Below, one piece after another: positions 1 through 6,101 of a stretch of 7,795 nt of DNA. The notes below the pieces were generated by a model that saw only the letters and a list, made by a program, of their open reading frames with translations, had not been told where the DNA came from and ran no database searches. The position numbers and the translations under genes were made by a program. The stretch comes from JACJVV01 sp047603135 (GTDB lineage: Archaea; Nanobdellota; Nanobdellia; Woesearchaeales; JACJVV01). Location of the stretch: NCBI GenBank assembly GCA_047603135.1, contig JBLKOW010000049.1, positions 1 through 7,795 on the forward strand, in the 5' to 3' direction. Each line of letters begins with the position of its first letter. Position 1 is the first letter of the stretch.

Positions 1-519
1 TTTGATGAAACTAAAGATAGTATTGTTGATAATATGAGGGCATTTGGATGGGATCTTGAGAGACTTGAAAAAGAATCTCGAGTAATCATCGTTGAGTATT
101 CTCCTCAACAGTTAATGAAAATTTTAACTGATGGTGGAGGTCTTCTTGATAATTTGATGAGTAAGTATGGTGCACGGAGAATTGTCGTTGACTCTGTTTC
201 AACTTTTTTAATGTTGAATTCAACAGAGTTTGGTCGTCGTGAACTTTTAATGAGTTTTTTTAGAATGCTTTCTAAATGGGATGTAACTACGGTGATGATT
301 AATGAACAAACCCCTATTTCTGGAGATGAAATTGGGAAGGCTACCATTCCAGTTAATTTTGAATGTGATTCTATTGTGCAGTTATACTATACTCATCATG
401 ACCTTGCAAAAAGCCGTATCCGGTATATTGAAGTATTTAAGATGCGTGGAACGAATCATGTTACTAAAGCAATTCCTTTTAAAATTGATAGTAGAGGAAT
501 AGATATACAATTGTCGTGA
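1..519 (+). CDS. KaiC-like RecA-fold ATPase, C-terminal part (5' end outside window)
   Basis: The reading frame is open from base 1 and stops at TGA 517-519, so this is the last 172 codons of a longer protein. The ATG at base 34 is internal, because the codons before it read as protein (FDETKDSIVDNM) and belong to the conserved stretch leading into FGWDLERLEKE. Features typical of KaiC/RadA-type single-domain ATPases are visible: a Walker B strand RRIVVDSVS with its Asp at bases 190-192, and the C-terminal signature FKMRGTNHVTKAIPFKID followed by RGIDI (from about base 436). The Walker A loop must lie upstream of the window. Such archaeal KaiC paralogs are thought to be signalling or regulatory ATPases; the target here is unknown. 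The downstream DUF212 gene begins almost at its stop codon, so the two are probably co-transcribed. The family is clear, the specific role is not. Confidence 0.88.
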   Translation, partial: FDETKDSIVDNMRAFGWDLERLEKESRVIIVEYSPQQLMKILTDGGGLLDNLMSKYGARRIVVDSVSTFLMLNSTEFGRRELLMSFFRMLSKWDVTTVMINEQTPISGDEIGKATIPVNFECDSIVQLYYTHHDLAKSRIRYIEVFKMRGTNHVTKAIPFKIDSRGIDIQLS

Positions 520-524
520 TACCT

Positions 525-914
525 ATGGAGCTATTTATTGTTTGGGGAACTATTACTGCATGGCTTTTTTCTGAGGTTCTTAAAGTTATTTTTGCATCAT
601 ATCGTTGTGGTAAACTTGATTTTAAAGCATGTATTCGTTACGGAGGAATGCCTTCATCACATAGTGCGTTTGTAAGTTCTCTTGCAGTTTCTGTATATGT
701 TGTGCAAGGTCTTTCTGCACTTTTTATTGTGTGTGTTGCGCTTGCTGTCCTTGTTGTTCGTGATATTATGGTTATACGCGGAACTATTGATTCTCTTATT
801 TCAGAATTAAAGCTTACAAAGAAGATTCGCTTAATTACTCATACTCCAGTTGAGATTGGTGTGGGTTTGGGCATTGGAATAATAGTTCCTTTGCTTCTTT
901 TATTGTTTTTTTAG
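525..914 (+). CDS. DUF212 / divergent PAP2-family membrane protein
   Basis: A 129-residue hydrophobic protein carrying the DUF212 (divergent PAP2, acid phosphatase/vanadium haloperoxidase-related) signature GGMPSSHSA at residues 40-48 and HTPVE at 106-110. These correspond to the PSGH-like and His-containing active-site motifs of the PAP2 superfamily. A middle VRDIMVIRG segment matches the conserved Arg/Asp region. About three or four membrane segments are visible (roughly residues 4-22, 45-80 and 111-129). The family is inferred to be a membrane lipid-phosphate phosphatase relative, but enzymatic activity is not established. Start choice: ATG 525 has a GTGAT motif at 516-520, complementary to the archaeal 16S 3' end, with 4-base spacing. 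The alternative GTG at 516 overlaps the upstream stop (GTGA) and would add three residues. The gene is translationally close to the KaiC-like gene and likely shares its transcript. Confidence 0.85.
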   Translation: MELFIVWGTITAWLFSEVLKVIFASYRCGKLDFKACIRYGGMPSSHSAFVSSLAVSVYVVQGLSALFIVCVALAVLVVRDIMVIRGTIDSLISELKLTKKIRLITHTPVEIGVGLGIGIIVPLLLLLFF

Positions 915-968
915 AACTAATTACTTTTTACGGTTGTGCAGTCTTAATTTATTGGTTATTTTTAATTT

Positions 969-1015
969 ATTGACATTTCTTAATTATTAGTTTTTTACGT
1001 TGTCAATCTTTTTTT
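969..1015 (+). terminator. Candidate terminator in convergent gap
   Basis: A perfect 7-bp inverted repeat, ATTGACA (969-975) with TGTCAAT (1001-1007), encloses a 25-base AT-rich loop and is followed by C and seven T (1009-1015). It lies downstream of the rightward KaiC-like/DUF212 pair and just before the end of the leftward membrane-protein gene. Archaeal termination depends mainly on T-runs, and further T-runs occur at 925-929 and 991-996. The hairpin may be incidental. Confidence 0.4.
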
Positions 1016-1019
1016 GTTC

Positions 1020-1475
1020 TTATAGAAGTACTGCACTTATAGTATAAAATAGAGTAAATACTGTCATCATGCGTATGAATACGTCATATCTTTTTTTATG
1101 TATGAGTACACTTAAAACCATTCCTCCTGTAAATGTAATGATAGCAGGTAAAAGTATGGAGTTAATTGGCATTGTTCCGAGAAAAAATCCAAATAAAGTG
1201 TACACAATATAACAGTTGTTGTTATGAAGCGTATGCGTGTGATATTTATACATATAAAATAAAAGAATTCCTATCGCGAGTATTGTTATCGTTATATTTT
1301 GTGAGAATACTGCAATAGTAATGTGAAATAGTATAAATGATATACTTAATGTATTTATGAGATACTTTGTTCCTGGTTTAAATTCCTCAGGAGCTATTTT
1401 ATAGAGCATTCTTCCTGCTAGTAGCGAGCTAAACGCAATGAAAATAATTGTTAGATGAGGAATAATTGCTATCAT
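1020..1475 (-). CDS. Small polytopic membrane protein, unknown function
   Basis: A 151-residue, very hydrophobic protein with five or six predicted membrane segments (about residues 3-20, 38-57, 60-77, 88-106, 107-125 and 132-151). The loop after the first helix carries the most distinctive motif, GRMLYKIAPEEFKPGTKY (residues 21-38). I recall similar small archaeal membrane proteins with an 'APEE-KPG-KY' loop but no known function. A His/Asn-rich polar loop lies at about 77-87. Its ATG (1475) overlaps the serS stop codon as ATGA, so it is probably translated by reinitiation from the serS message. No catalytic motif is apparent. The length and overlap support a real gene; the function is unknown. 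Confidence 0.75.
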   Translation of the reverse strand: MIAIIPHLTIIFIAFSSLLAGRMLYKIAPEEFKPGTKYLINTLSISFILFHITIAVFSQNITITILAIGILLFYMYKYHTHTLHNNNCYIVYTLFGFFLGTMPINSILLPAIITFTGGMVLSVLIHKKRYDVFIRMMTVFTLFYTISAVLL

Positions 1476-2755
1476 TTATTCACTTTTCTTATTTCTTTTT
1501 TATCATGCATGTACGGCTGCAGTACTTTTGGAATGGAAATGCTTCCATCTTTGTTCTGACAATTTTCAAGGATGGCAACCATAGCGCGTGATGTTGCAAT
1601 TGCAGTATTGTTTAATGTGTGTGCATAATACTTTTCTTTACCATTTGTTATTTTTATATTGAGTCTGCGAGCTTGTGCACTTTCCATATTGGTACAAGAA
1701 GTAACCTCAAAATAATCTTTTTTTCGTGGTGACCATACCTCAAGATCAGCAGATTTTGCTTTTAAGTCTGCAAGATCACCAGAACAGCATTCGATTTCTC
1801 TGAAAGGTATTTCTAATTGTTTGAATATTTCTTTACTATGATTAAGCATTTCTTCATATAGTGCATATGATTGTTCAGGTTCACAAATAACTACCATCTC
1901 TTGTTTGCTGAATTGATGTGTTCTATATAATCCTTTTTCATCAATTCCATGACTACCAATTTCTTTTCTAAAACATGCAGAAAATCCGGTTATTTTGATG
2001 GGAAGGTTTTGTTTAGGAAGGGTTTTGTTTATGAACATTCCAATTAATGGATGTTCACTTGTTGCGATTAAGAATAAATCTTCTCCTTCTATTTTGTAGG
2101 ACATGGCTTCTATTTCTTCAGATGAATATACTCCGCGCAAGACATTTTCTCTAATCATGAGTGGTGGTTCAACATATTCATATCCTTGTTTTATCATGTA
2201 GTCACGTGCGAAATTAATTAAAGCAGTATTAAGAAGGGCTAGGTCTCCTTTTAGATAAAAAAATCCATTTCCTGATGTGGCTGCTGAAGTTTCAAAGTCA
2301 GCAATATCAAGCTCTTCAGCAATTTCTGCGTGACTTTTTAATTCAAAGTCAAAGTTTTTTGGTTTTCCGTATTTTTCACGGACTACGTTTTGGCTTGAGT
2401 CTTTTCCAATAGGAACACTTTCATGAATTATGTTTGGAAGTGTTGTTAGAATTTTGTGGATGTCATCAGTAAGTGTGTTTCGTTCAGTTTCAATTTCATT
2501 TAGCCTAGCAGGAATTTTCTTTGCTTTTGCTAACAATGTTTGTGTATCTCCTCCTTGTTTTTTCAGAGTATTAATCTCAGCAGAAATTTTATTTCGTTCT
2601 GCACGTAAACTCTCAGATTCTTTTTGTAGTTCTCTATATTGATTATCCTTAGTAAGAAGCTCATCTACTAATGGGATTTTCTCGTCTTGGAATTTCTTTT
2701 TTATATTTTCTTTGACTTTGTCAGGATGTTCTCGTATAAATTTGATATCAAGCAT
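1472..2755 (-). CDS. serS: Seryl-tRNA synthetase (class II, standard type)
   Basis: A complete 427-residue SerRS, which ligates serine to tRNA-Ser. The N-terminal tRNA-binding domain starts MLDIKFIREHPDKV and contains a long charged coiled-coil arm at about residues 35-100. The class II catalytic core follows: motif 1 around GYEYVEPPLM (191-200), the serine-binding TSEHPL (232-237, usually TAE-x-PL), motif 2 FRKEIGSHG...YRTHQFSKQE (262-286), and motif 3 NNTAIATSRAMVAILENCQ (382-400) with the conserved Arg at 390, ending in IPKVLQPYM. The length is normal for the common bacterial/archaeal form, not the rare methanogen type. ATG 2755 is preceded by GGTGA (2760-2764) at a good distance. A TATA box lies upstream within the end of the previous gene. 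The next gene overlaps the stop by 4 bases. A tRNA-Ser gene lies in the same window but not adjacent. Confidence 0.98.
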   Translation of the reverse strand: MLDIKFIREHPDKVKENIKKKFQDEKIPLVDELLTKDNQYRELQKESESLRAERNKISAEINTLKKQGGDTQTLLAKAKKIPARLNEIETERNTLTDDIHKILTTLPNIIHESVPIGKDSSQNVVREKYGKPKNFDFELKSHAEIAEELDIADFETSAATSGNGFFYLKGDLALLNTALINFARDYMIKQGYEYVEPPLMIRENVLRGVYSSEEIEAMSYKIEGEDLFLIATSEHPLIGMFINKTLPKQNLPIKITGFSACFRKEIGSHGIDEKGLYRTHQFSKQEMVVICEPEQSYALYEEMLNHSKEIFKQLEIPFREIECCSGDLADLKAKSADLEVWSPRKKDYFEVTSCTNMESAQARRLNIKITNGKEKYYAHTLNNTAIATSRAMVAILENCQNKDGSISIPKVLQPYMHDKKEIRKVNK

Positions 2756-2839
2756 CTTTTCACCAATAGTTTTGATTAGAGTTTCCTTAATAAAGCTTTT
2801 GGAGTTTTATCAGGTGTGTTTTGAAAAAGTATATGTAAT

Positions 2840-4882
2840 TTATATAAAAAGCCTTTCAACCCAGTTCGTAAATCTTCTTGTATAAATGGCTATTCTTTGT
2901 AGAATTGTTACATCTGTTAGACTAACAGTAAAGTCGTGGCGAATAGCGTATCTATTACCTCGTTCATCTTCATATGGGATGTAGATGAACATCTCATTCT
3001 CACCAATATTTAAAATTGCACCTGTTAACGCAAGGTTAATCCGTGTTTGCTCCTCGATAGTTGGTATAATGAGGTCTTCTGCCATGCTTGTTCGTAATGA
3101 GAATTCAGGATTAAATAAGTGTATGTGGGCATTTTTTGGATGTGAAAGTGATTCTTTATCTAGAATGAAAGTGATGTTAAGATTATCTGTGTATGTTGCT
3201 TTTCTAGGTGCATGAAAATCATTTATGCTCAGAGCTGGTTTATCTAATACTTCCATAATAGTGACGGCTGTTTCTTGTTTATTCTCATGGTAAATACTAA
3301 ATACGATGATTTCAGCCCCTGGATTTGTAACTGTATGACGATGTTGTGTTATATAGTGGTCATTTGCTTGTATGCTCATACGGTTGCATTGGTTGTTTAA
3401 ACATATACTTACATTTCGTGCAATACTTTCACATGCATTATTAACTCTACACGATAATGTTGCTTGTTCTCCTACATAAAGGACATCTTCATTGTTTGCA
3501 CTACACATGACTGATAAACATGATTCTTGGTCAGAAATTCTTTCAGTTTGTGCAATCGCTTGGAGTTCTTGACGCTGTAATTGGATTCCATATTCATCAA
3601 CAGTATATGATGTTTGTACTTGTTTTGTTGCTAATGTTGAGGTTATTTCTACTGGTATAGTATATCTAAATCCTCTTTGTGCCGTTGGATCAGCTCGTGT
3701 AATCCAATGTATTTTTTTTGTTTCATAGGGTCTGAATATTATTTCTTTTTTATTTTCTCCAATGATATCTATCATGTTTACATTACTGAGGGTAAAGGAA
3801 TGAGTAACGTAACTGTTGCGGTTGTTTGTTGCAGATAACGTTATAAGATTATATGAACCAATGCCGATATGATTTGAAAAGGTTTCAACTTCCATGCTGA
3901 TTTGCTCATCGACAGTTCCTATTGGATTATAGAGTGTAGTTTTTGTTATTAGTGGCTTTATATCAATTGATGAACCACGCTCTACCCATTGATATAAAGA
4001 ACTGTCTGCTGTTGCATCATCTGCGTGTCCAAATACGATATGTGTGGCATCCACAAATCCATATTGGCTATATGTGATATCAAAAGGAACCCATCCAACT
4101 GAAGGGAAATACACTTCTGCCCATCCATGCGGACCCCAGTTATTCTCCACGTAGTCAACTGAAGTGTATGCAAGACCAGATATAAAACGTGCAGGAATTC
4201 CTGATGCGCGAAGTAAACCAATAAAAAGATTTGTTATTTCATCACATACACCATATCTATTTTCTAGTACCCAAGATGAATTAAAAGATGCTTGCTCAGT
4301 TTGTGTAGTTAAGTTATATTCAACATTTTCATTTACCCATAATGCAATGTTCATGACTGCTCGATATAGATTTGTTTCTCGTGCTGTTAATTCTTGTGCT
4401 TTTTGAATAACAGTAGGATGATTTGAGTCGATGGTTGCGCTTGGGAGAATATAGTGACGAACTTCACTAGGGATATTTTGGATTGGGTAAGGAAGTGTAG
4501 GAATATTTTGTAATTCTGTTGTTGTTCTAACTTCTGATCGAATACCATATTGTATTCTTTCTTGGGCTGGATGTCTAAAAAGAAAATTGAGAAGTGTTTC
4601 TTCATGTGATCGTGTTGCGCGTGATGGAAATGTTTCGCTTTGTATGATTTTTTGATCTCCTGTTTCTCGTGGGAAGAATCTAATACTGACATTAAAGAAA
4701 TCTACGCTTTGAGGATTTGAGAATATAGTTTCTCCTAAAACCTCTACTTCAGCATGAATTCCTTCACTTTGTAAATTCCAATTTTTTCCGTATCGTTGCT
4801 CATAAATTGTTGTTGCACTAGCTAATGAAATATTTAGTAGCATTATACATATCAATGTATAGCAATAATAGGATTTTAGCAT
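2840..4882 (-). CDS. Exported transglutaminase-like (papain-fold) protein
   Basis: A 680-residue protein, read from ATG 4882. This start gives a clean Sec signal peptide, MLKSYYCYTLICIMLLNISL followed by ASA, with likely cleavage before TTIYEQ. It sits 4 bases past the upstream stop. The longer frame from 4942 would overlap the upstream gene and put 20 polar residues before the signal. The transglutaminase core lies at about residues 170-290. It has the expected triad: Cys213 in RYGVCDE, His252 in GPHGWAEVYFP and Asp268 in VPFDITYSQYG, plus the LFIGLLRASGIPARFISGLA helix. After the core come several likely beta-sandwich segments (about 300-660), with six cysteines clustered at 455-499. The C-terminus is an amphipathic segment without an obvious membrane anchor. 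Archaeal members of this superfamily are mostly thought to be cysteine proteases or amidases; the substrate is unknown. It is likely co-transcribed with the coiled-coil gene upstream. Confidence 0.87.
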   Translation of the reverse strand: MLKSYYCYTLICIMLLNISLASATTIYEQRYGKNWNLQSEGIHAEVEVLGETIFSNPQSVDFFNVSIRFFPRETGDQKIIQSETFPSRATRSHEETLLNFLFRHPAQERIQYGIRSEVRTTTELQNIPTLPYPIQNIPSEVRHYILPSATIDSNHPTVIQKAQELTARETNLYRAVMNIALWVNENVEYNLTTQTEQASFNSSWVLENRYGVCDEITNLFIGLLRASGIPARFISGLAYTSVDYVENNWGPHGWAEVYFPSVGWVPFDITYSQYGFVDATHIVFGHADDATADSSLYQWVERGSSIDIKPLITKTTLYNPIGTVDEQISMEVETFSNHIGIGSYNLITLSATNNRNSYVTHSFTLSNVNMIDIIGENKKEIIFRPYETKKIHWITRADPTAQRGFRYTIPVEITSTLATKQVQTSYTVDEYGIQLQRQELQAIAQTERISDQESCLSVMCSANNEDVLYVGEQATLSCRVNNACESIARNVSICLNNQCNRMSIQANDHYITQHRHTVTNPGAEIIVFSIYHENKQETAVTIMEVLDKPALSINDFHAPRKATYTDNLNITFILDKESLSHPKNAHIHLFNPEFSLRTSMAEDLIIPTIEEQTRINLALTGAILNIGENEMFIYIPYEDERGNRYAIRHDFTVSLTDVTILQRIAIYTRRFTNWVERLFI
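2841..2848 (-). promoter_or_regulatory. TATA box for serS
   Basis: On the minus strand the sequence reads TTTATATA, a consensus archaeal TATA box, overlapping the last codon and stop of the transglutaminase gene. It predicts a transcription start near 2818 and a leader of about 60 bases before serS. A weaker AT-rich alternative (CTTTATTAAG, about 2787-2796 on the minus strand) would give a leader of about 10 bases ending in the GGTGA ribosome binding site. Confidence 0.5.
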
Positions 4883-4886
4883 TGTG

Positions 4887-5585
4887 TTATTTTTTGTTTG
4901 CTTGCGATATGATCGCAAGAAATTCTTCACGACTTTTTGCAAGACTTACTGTTCGTGCAAGATGTTTTAGATGGAGTACTTCTTTAATCCAAGAGGCAAA
5001 GTCATTTCTGTCATGTGTAACGTGTTCATAGTATATGTGTTCAGGGGAATTTTTAATGAATGTTTCTAATTCTTTTAATGAATGTATAGCGGTTCCTTCA
5101 CTAAACCAAAATGCTTTTTCTGGATGTGCTTTTTTTTGGTGCTTTTTAGTATTAATTTTTCTTTCTTGTCTTCGCGTAATAAGGTTTTTTCCTAATCCTA
5201 ATAAATAGTTGTCGAGCTTTGTTTTTTTAGGCAGTGTTGGATGATTAAAGACTTTAATGATATCTATTGCATCTAAAGATTTGAAGAAAGGTTTGCTGTT
5301 TTCTTTTTGTCGTTGAATTTCTTTAGAAGGAAAAGCAAAGTTTAAAATTGATTCTTGATTAATATGTTGCTGGTGTTTTACTTGTTCGAGATCGTTTTCA
5401 ATAATTGATTGTATTCCTTGTTGTGCATTTTTTATTGGTGAAGGAACGTGGTGTGGAATGATACCTGTTTGGAGGATTTCGTAGCGCAGTGTTCTTACTT
5501 CTTTTTCAAGTGCATCTAATCGTTTAATTATCTCATAAGAATTGTCTTTTGTAGTATTTTCTTTGACTAATTTTTGCACTTCCAT
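4887..5585 (-). CDS. Coiled-coil protein with conserved archaeal C-terminal domain (DUF5752-like?)
   Basis: A 232-residue soluble protein. Residues about 15-40 (YEIIKRLDALEKEVRTLRYE) form a short coiled coil. A low-complexity polar middle follows, then a strongly basic linker at about 132-153 and a conserved-looking C-terminal domain at about 156-226 (AFWFSEGTAIHSLKEL, then YYEHVTHDRNDFASWIKEVL and ARTVSLAKSREEF). I recall this 'FxxxDG-x-I-x-L-x-EL ... H-x-NDF-x-W' pattern in many archaeal proteins of unknown function, possibly DUF5752; this was not searched. No catalytic residues can be named. ATG 5585 is preferred; GTG 5588 is in frame just upstream and would add one residue. The promoter places the transcription start near 5589, so the message is essentially leaderless. 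Its stop is 4 bases before the transglutaminase start, implying an operon. Confidence 0.75.
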   Translation of the reverse strand: MEVQKLVKENTTKDNSYEIIKRLDALEKEVRTLRYEILQTGIIPHHVPSPIKNAQQGIQSIIENDLEQVKHQQHINQESILNFAFPSKEIQRQKENSKPFFKSLDAIDIIKVFNHPTLPKKTKLDNYLLGLGKNLITRRQERKINTKKHQKKAHPEKAFWFSEGTAIHSLKELETFIKNSPEHIYYEHVTHDRNDFASWIKEVLHLKHLARTVSLAKSREEFLAIISQANKK

Positions 5586-5610
5586 CACCTAGGTATTCTA
5601 TATGACTTTT

Positions 5611-5620
5611 GTTTATATAG
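5611..5620 (-). promoter_or_regulatory. TATA box for coiled-coil / transglutaminase operon
   Basis: The minus strand reads CTATATAAAC, centred about 26 bases from the predicted transcription start near 5589. The start codon choices are at 5588 and 5585, so the transcript would be leaderless or carry a leader of only a few bases. This also argues for starting the gene here. Confidence 0.65.
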
Positions 5621-5691
5621 TTTTTGGAAAGATTTTGTTGTTATTCTATATTGAGTTTAGTAATAAAATTAAGAATACTTACATTATCATT

Positions 5692-5761
5692 ATTGAAAAT
5701 CTCGCATTCGAGATTTGAATGGGGATCTGAATACCCCATCCTTTAGGGTGAGATTTTCAAT
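5692..5761. repeat. Structured inverted-repeat element A
   Basis: A perfect 12-bp outer stem pairs ATTGAAAATCTC (5692-5703) with GAGATTTTCAAT (5750-5761). Inside are ATGGGG (5719-5724) pairing with CCCCAT (5734-5739), and an alternative small hairpin ATCC-TTTA-GGGT (5738-5749). The left arm can instead form an 8-bp hairpin, AAATCTCG (5697-5704) with CGAGATTT (5709-5716), over a CATT tetraloop, so the folds are mutually exclusive. The core AATACCCC...TTTA resembles that of element B two bases downstream. It could be a structured RNA, a relic mobile-element end or a DNA-binding array; strand and transcription are unknown. Confidence 0.7.
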
Positions 5762-5763
5762 TC

Positions 5764-5846
5764 CAAAAATCCGACTCAATCGTGAGTCCGTAATACCCCA
5801 ACATTTATGTTGGGGATAGGACGAACAACCGAGAGTCGGATTTTTG
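5764..5846. repeat. Structured inverted-repeat element B
   Basis: A perfect 14-bp outer stem pairs CAAAAATCCGACTC (5764-5777) with GAGTCGGATTTTTG (5833-5846). A central 8-bp hairpin pairs CCCCAACA (5796-5803) with TGTTGGGG (5808-5815) over a TTTA loop. It is extended after an internal loop by GTCC (5786-5789) with GGAC (5819-5822). An alternative 6-bp hairpin GACTCA (5773-5778) with TGAGTC (5783-5788), loop ATCG, would disrupt the outer stem. The layout (left arm, tetraloop hairpin, AATACCCC hairpin, right arm) repeats that of element A. On the plus strand it ends in five T, so it could also act as a terminator-like structure. Confidence 0.75.
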
Positions 5847-5947
5847 TTATTTGCCATGTGGTTAAAATTTTGATGTAACTTATATTCGCGTGTTACTTTA
5901 ATTTTACAAGGTATGGTGGTATTTTTTTATTGAAAACCACAATAAGC

Positions 5948-5955
5948 TTTATAAA
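5948..5955 (+). promoter_or_regulatory. TATA box for tRNA-iMet
   Basis: TTTATAAA, centred 26 bases upstream of the tRNA 5' end at 5978. This implies that transcription starts at or next to the mature 5' end. Confidence 0.7.
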
Positions 5956-5977
5956 CTAATTACCTTTCGCATTTTAT

Positions 5978-6052
5978 AGCGGAGTGGAGCAGCCAGGAGT
6001 GCTCGTAGGGCTCATAACCCTGAGGTCGAAGGTTCAAATCCTTTCTCCGCTA
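5978..6052 (+). tRNA. Initiator tRNA-Met (CAT)
   Basis: A full cloverleaf folds from the sequence. The acceptor stem is AGCGGAG (5978-5984) with CTCCGCT (6045-6051) and discriminator A at 6052. The D stem is GAGC (5987-5990) with GCTC (6001-6004). The anticodon stem is TAGGG (6006-6010) with CCCTG (6018-6022), and loop CTCATAA has anticodon CAT at 6013-6015. The T stem is GAAGG (6028-6032) with CCTTT (6040-6044), with loop TTCAAAT. The A1-T72 pair and the three G-C pairs at the base of the anticodon stem are initiator hallmarks, so this is initiator rather than elongator tRNA-Met. No CCA is encoded, so the CCA-adding enzyme is needed. No intron is present. Confidence 0.95.
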
Positions 6053-6060
6053 CTTTTTTT
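6053..6060 (+). terminator. T-run terminator after tRNA-iMet
   Basis: A run of seven T (6054-6060) begins one base after the tRNA discriminator base. This is the usual form of archaeal transcription stop after a tRNA gene. Confidence 0.55.
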
Positions 6061-6070
6061 CTTACGTTAC

Positions 6071-6079
6071 TTTTTTAAA
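6071..6079 (+). promoter_or_regulatory. TATA-like element for M20 hydrolase gene
   Basis: TTTTTTAAA lies about 26 bases upstream of ATG 6102. Together with the lack of a ribosome binding site this suggests a leaderless transcript starting at the ATG. Confidence 0.45.
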
Positions 6080-6101
6080 GATAGTCTTTTTGGATAAGTG
6101 T

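Larger units (their letters stand above)
5586..5977. other. Long non-coding intergenic region
   Basis: No credible open reading frame lies between the leftward coiled-coil gene and the rightward tRNA-iMet. The stretch holds the leftward operon promoter (5611-5620), an AT-rich segment, two complex inverted-repeat elements (5692-5761 and 5764-5846), another AT-rich segment, and the tRNA promoter (5948-5955). The elements are visibly richer in G and C than the flanking spacer. In 5847-5945 I see only weak short inverted repeats (for example GTGGT 5916-5920 with ACCAC 5936-5940) and a T-run at 5922-5928. Confidence 0.7.

Noticed and set aside
105..347. Antisense reading frame in the KaiC-like gene
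   Set aside because: The plus-strand frame encodes recognisable Walker B and C-terminal motifs; the antisense product has no support.
4387..4692. 101-residue minus-strand reading frame inside the transglutaminase gene
   Set aside because: It is an out-of-frame shadow of a gene whose own frame shows clear family motifs; its composition is Lys/His/Gln-rich without pattern.
4883..4942. Upstream start for the transglutaminase-like protein
   Set aside because: It would overlap the preceding gene by more than 50 bases and place a charged stretch before an otherwise clean signal peptide at ATG 4882.
5692..5846. CRISPR array
   Set aside because: The repeated parts are inverted repeats with different arm sequences, only two units exist, and there are no uniform direct repeats with unique spacers or cas genes.
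5692..5846. RNase P RNA, SRP RNA or 5S rRNA
   Set aside because: None of the conserved core sequences of these RNAs that I know could be found on either strand, and the two-part layout does not match their folds.
5875..5896. GTAAC / GTTAC inverted repeat
   Set aside because: Only 5 bp with a 12-base loop in AT-rich DNA; expected by chance.
6013..6015. Elongator tRNA-Met or CAT-anticodon tRNA-Ile
   Set aside because: The A1-T72 pair and the three consecutive G-C pairs in the anticodon stem mark an initiator.
6090..6101. TTG start for the M20 hydrolase
   Set aside because: ATG 6102 is a better codon, fits the spacing from the TATA-like element and leaves the conserved protein intact.
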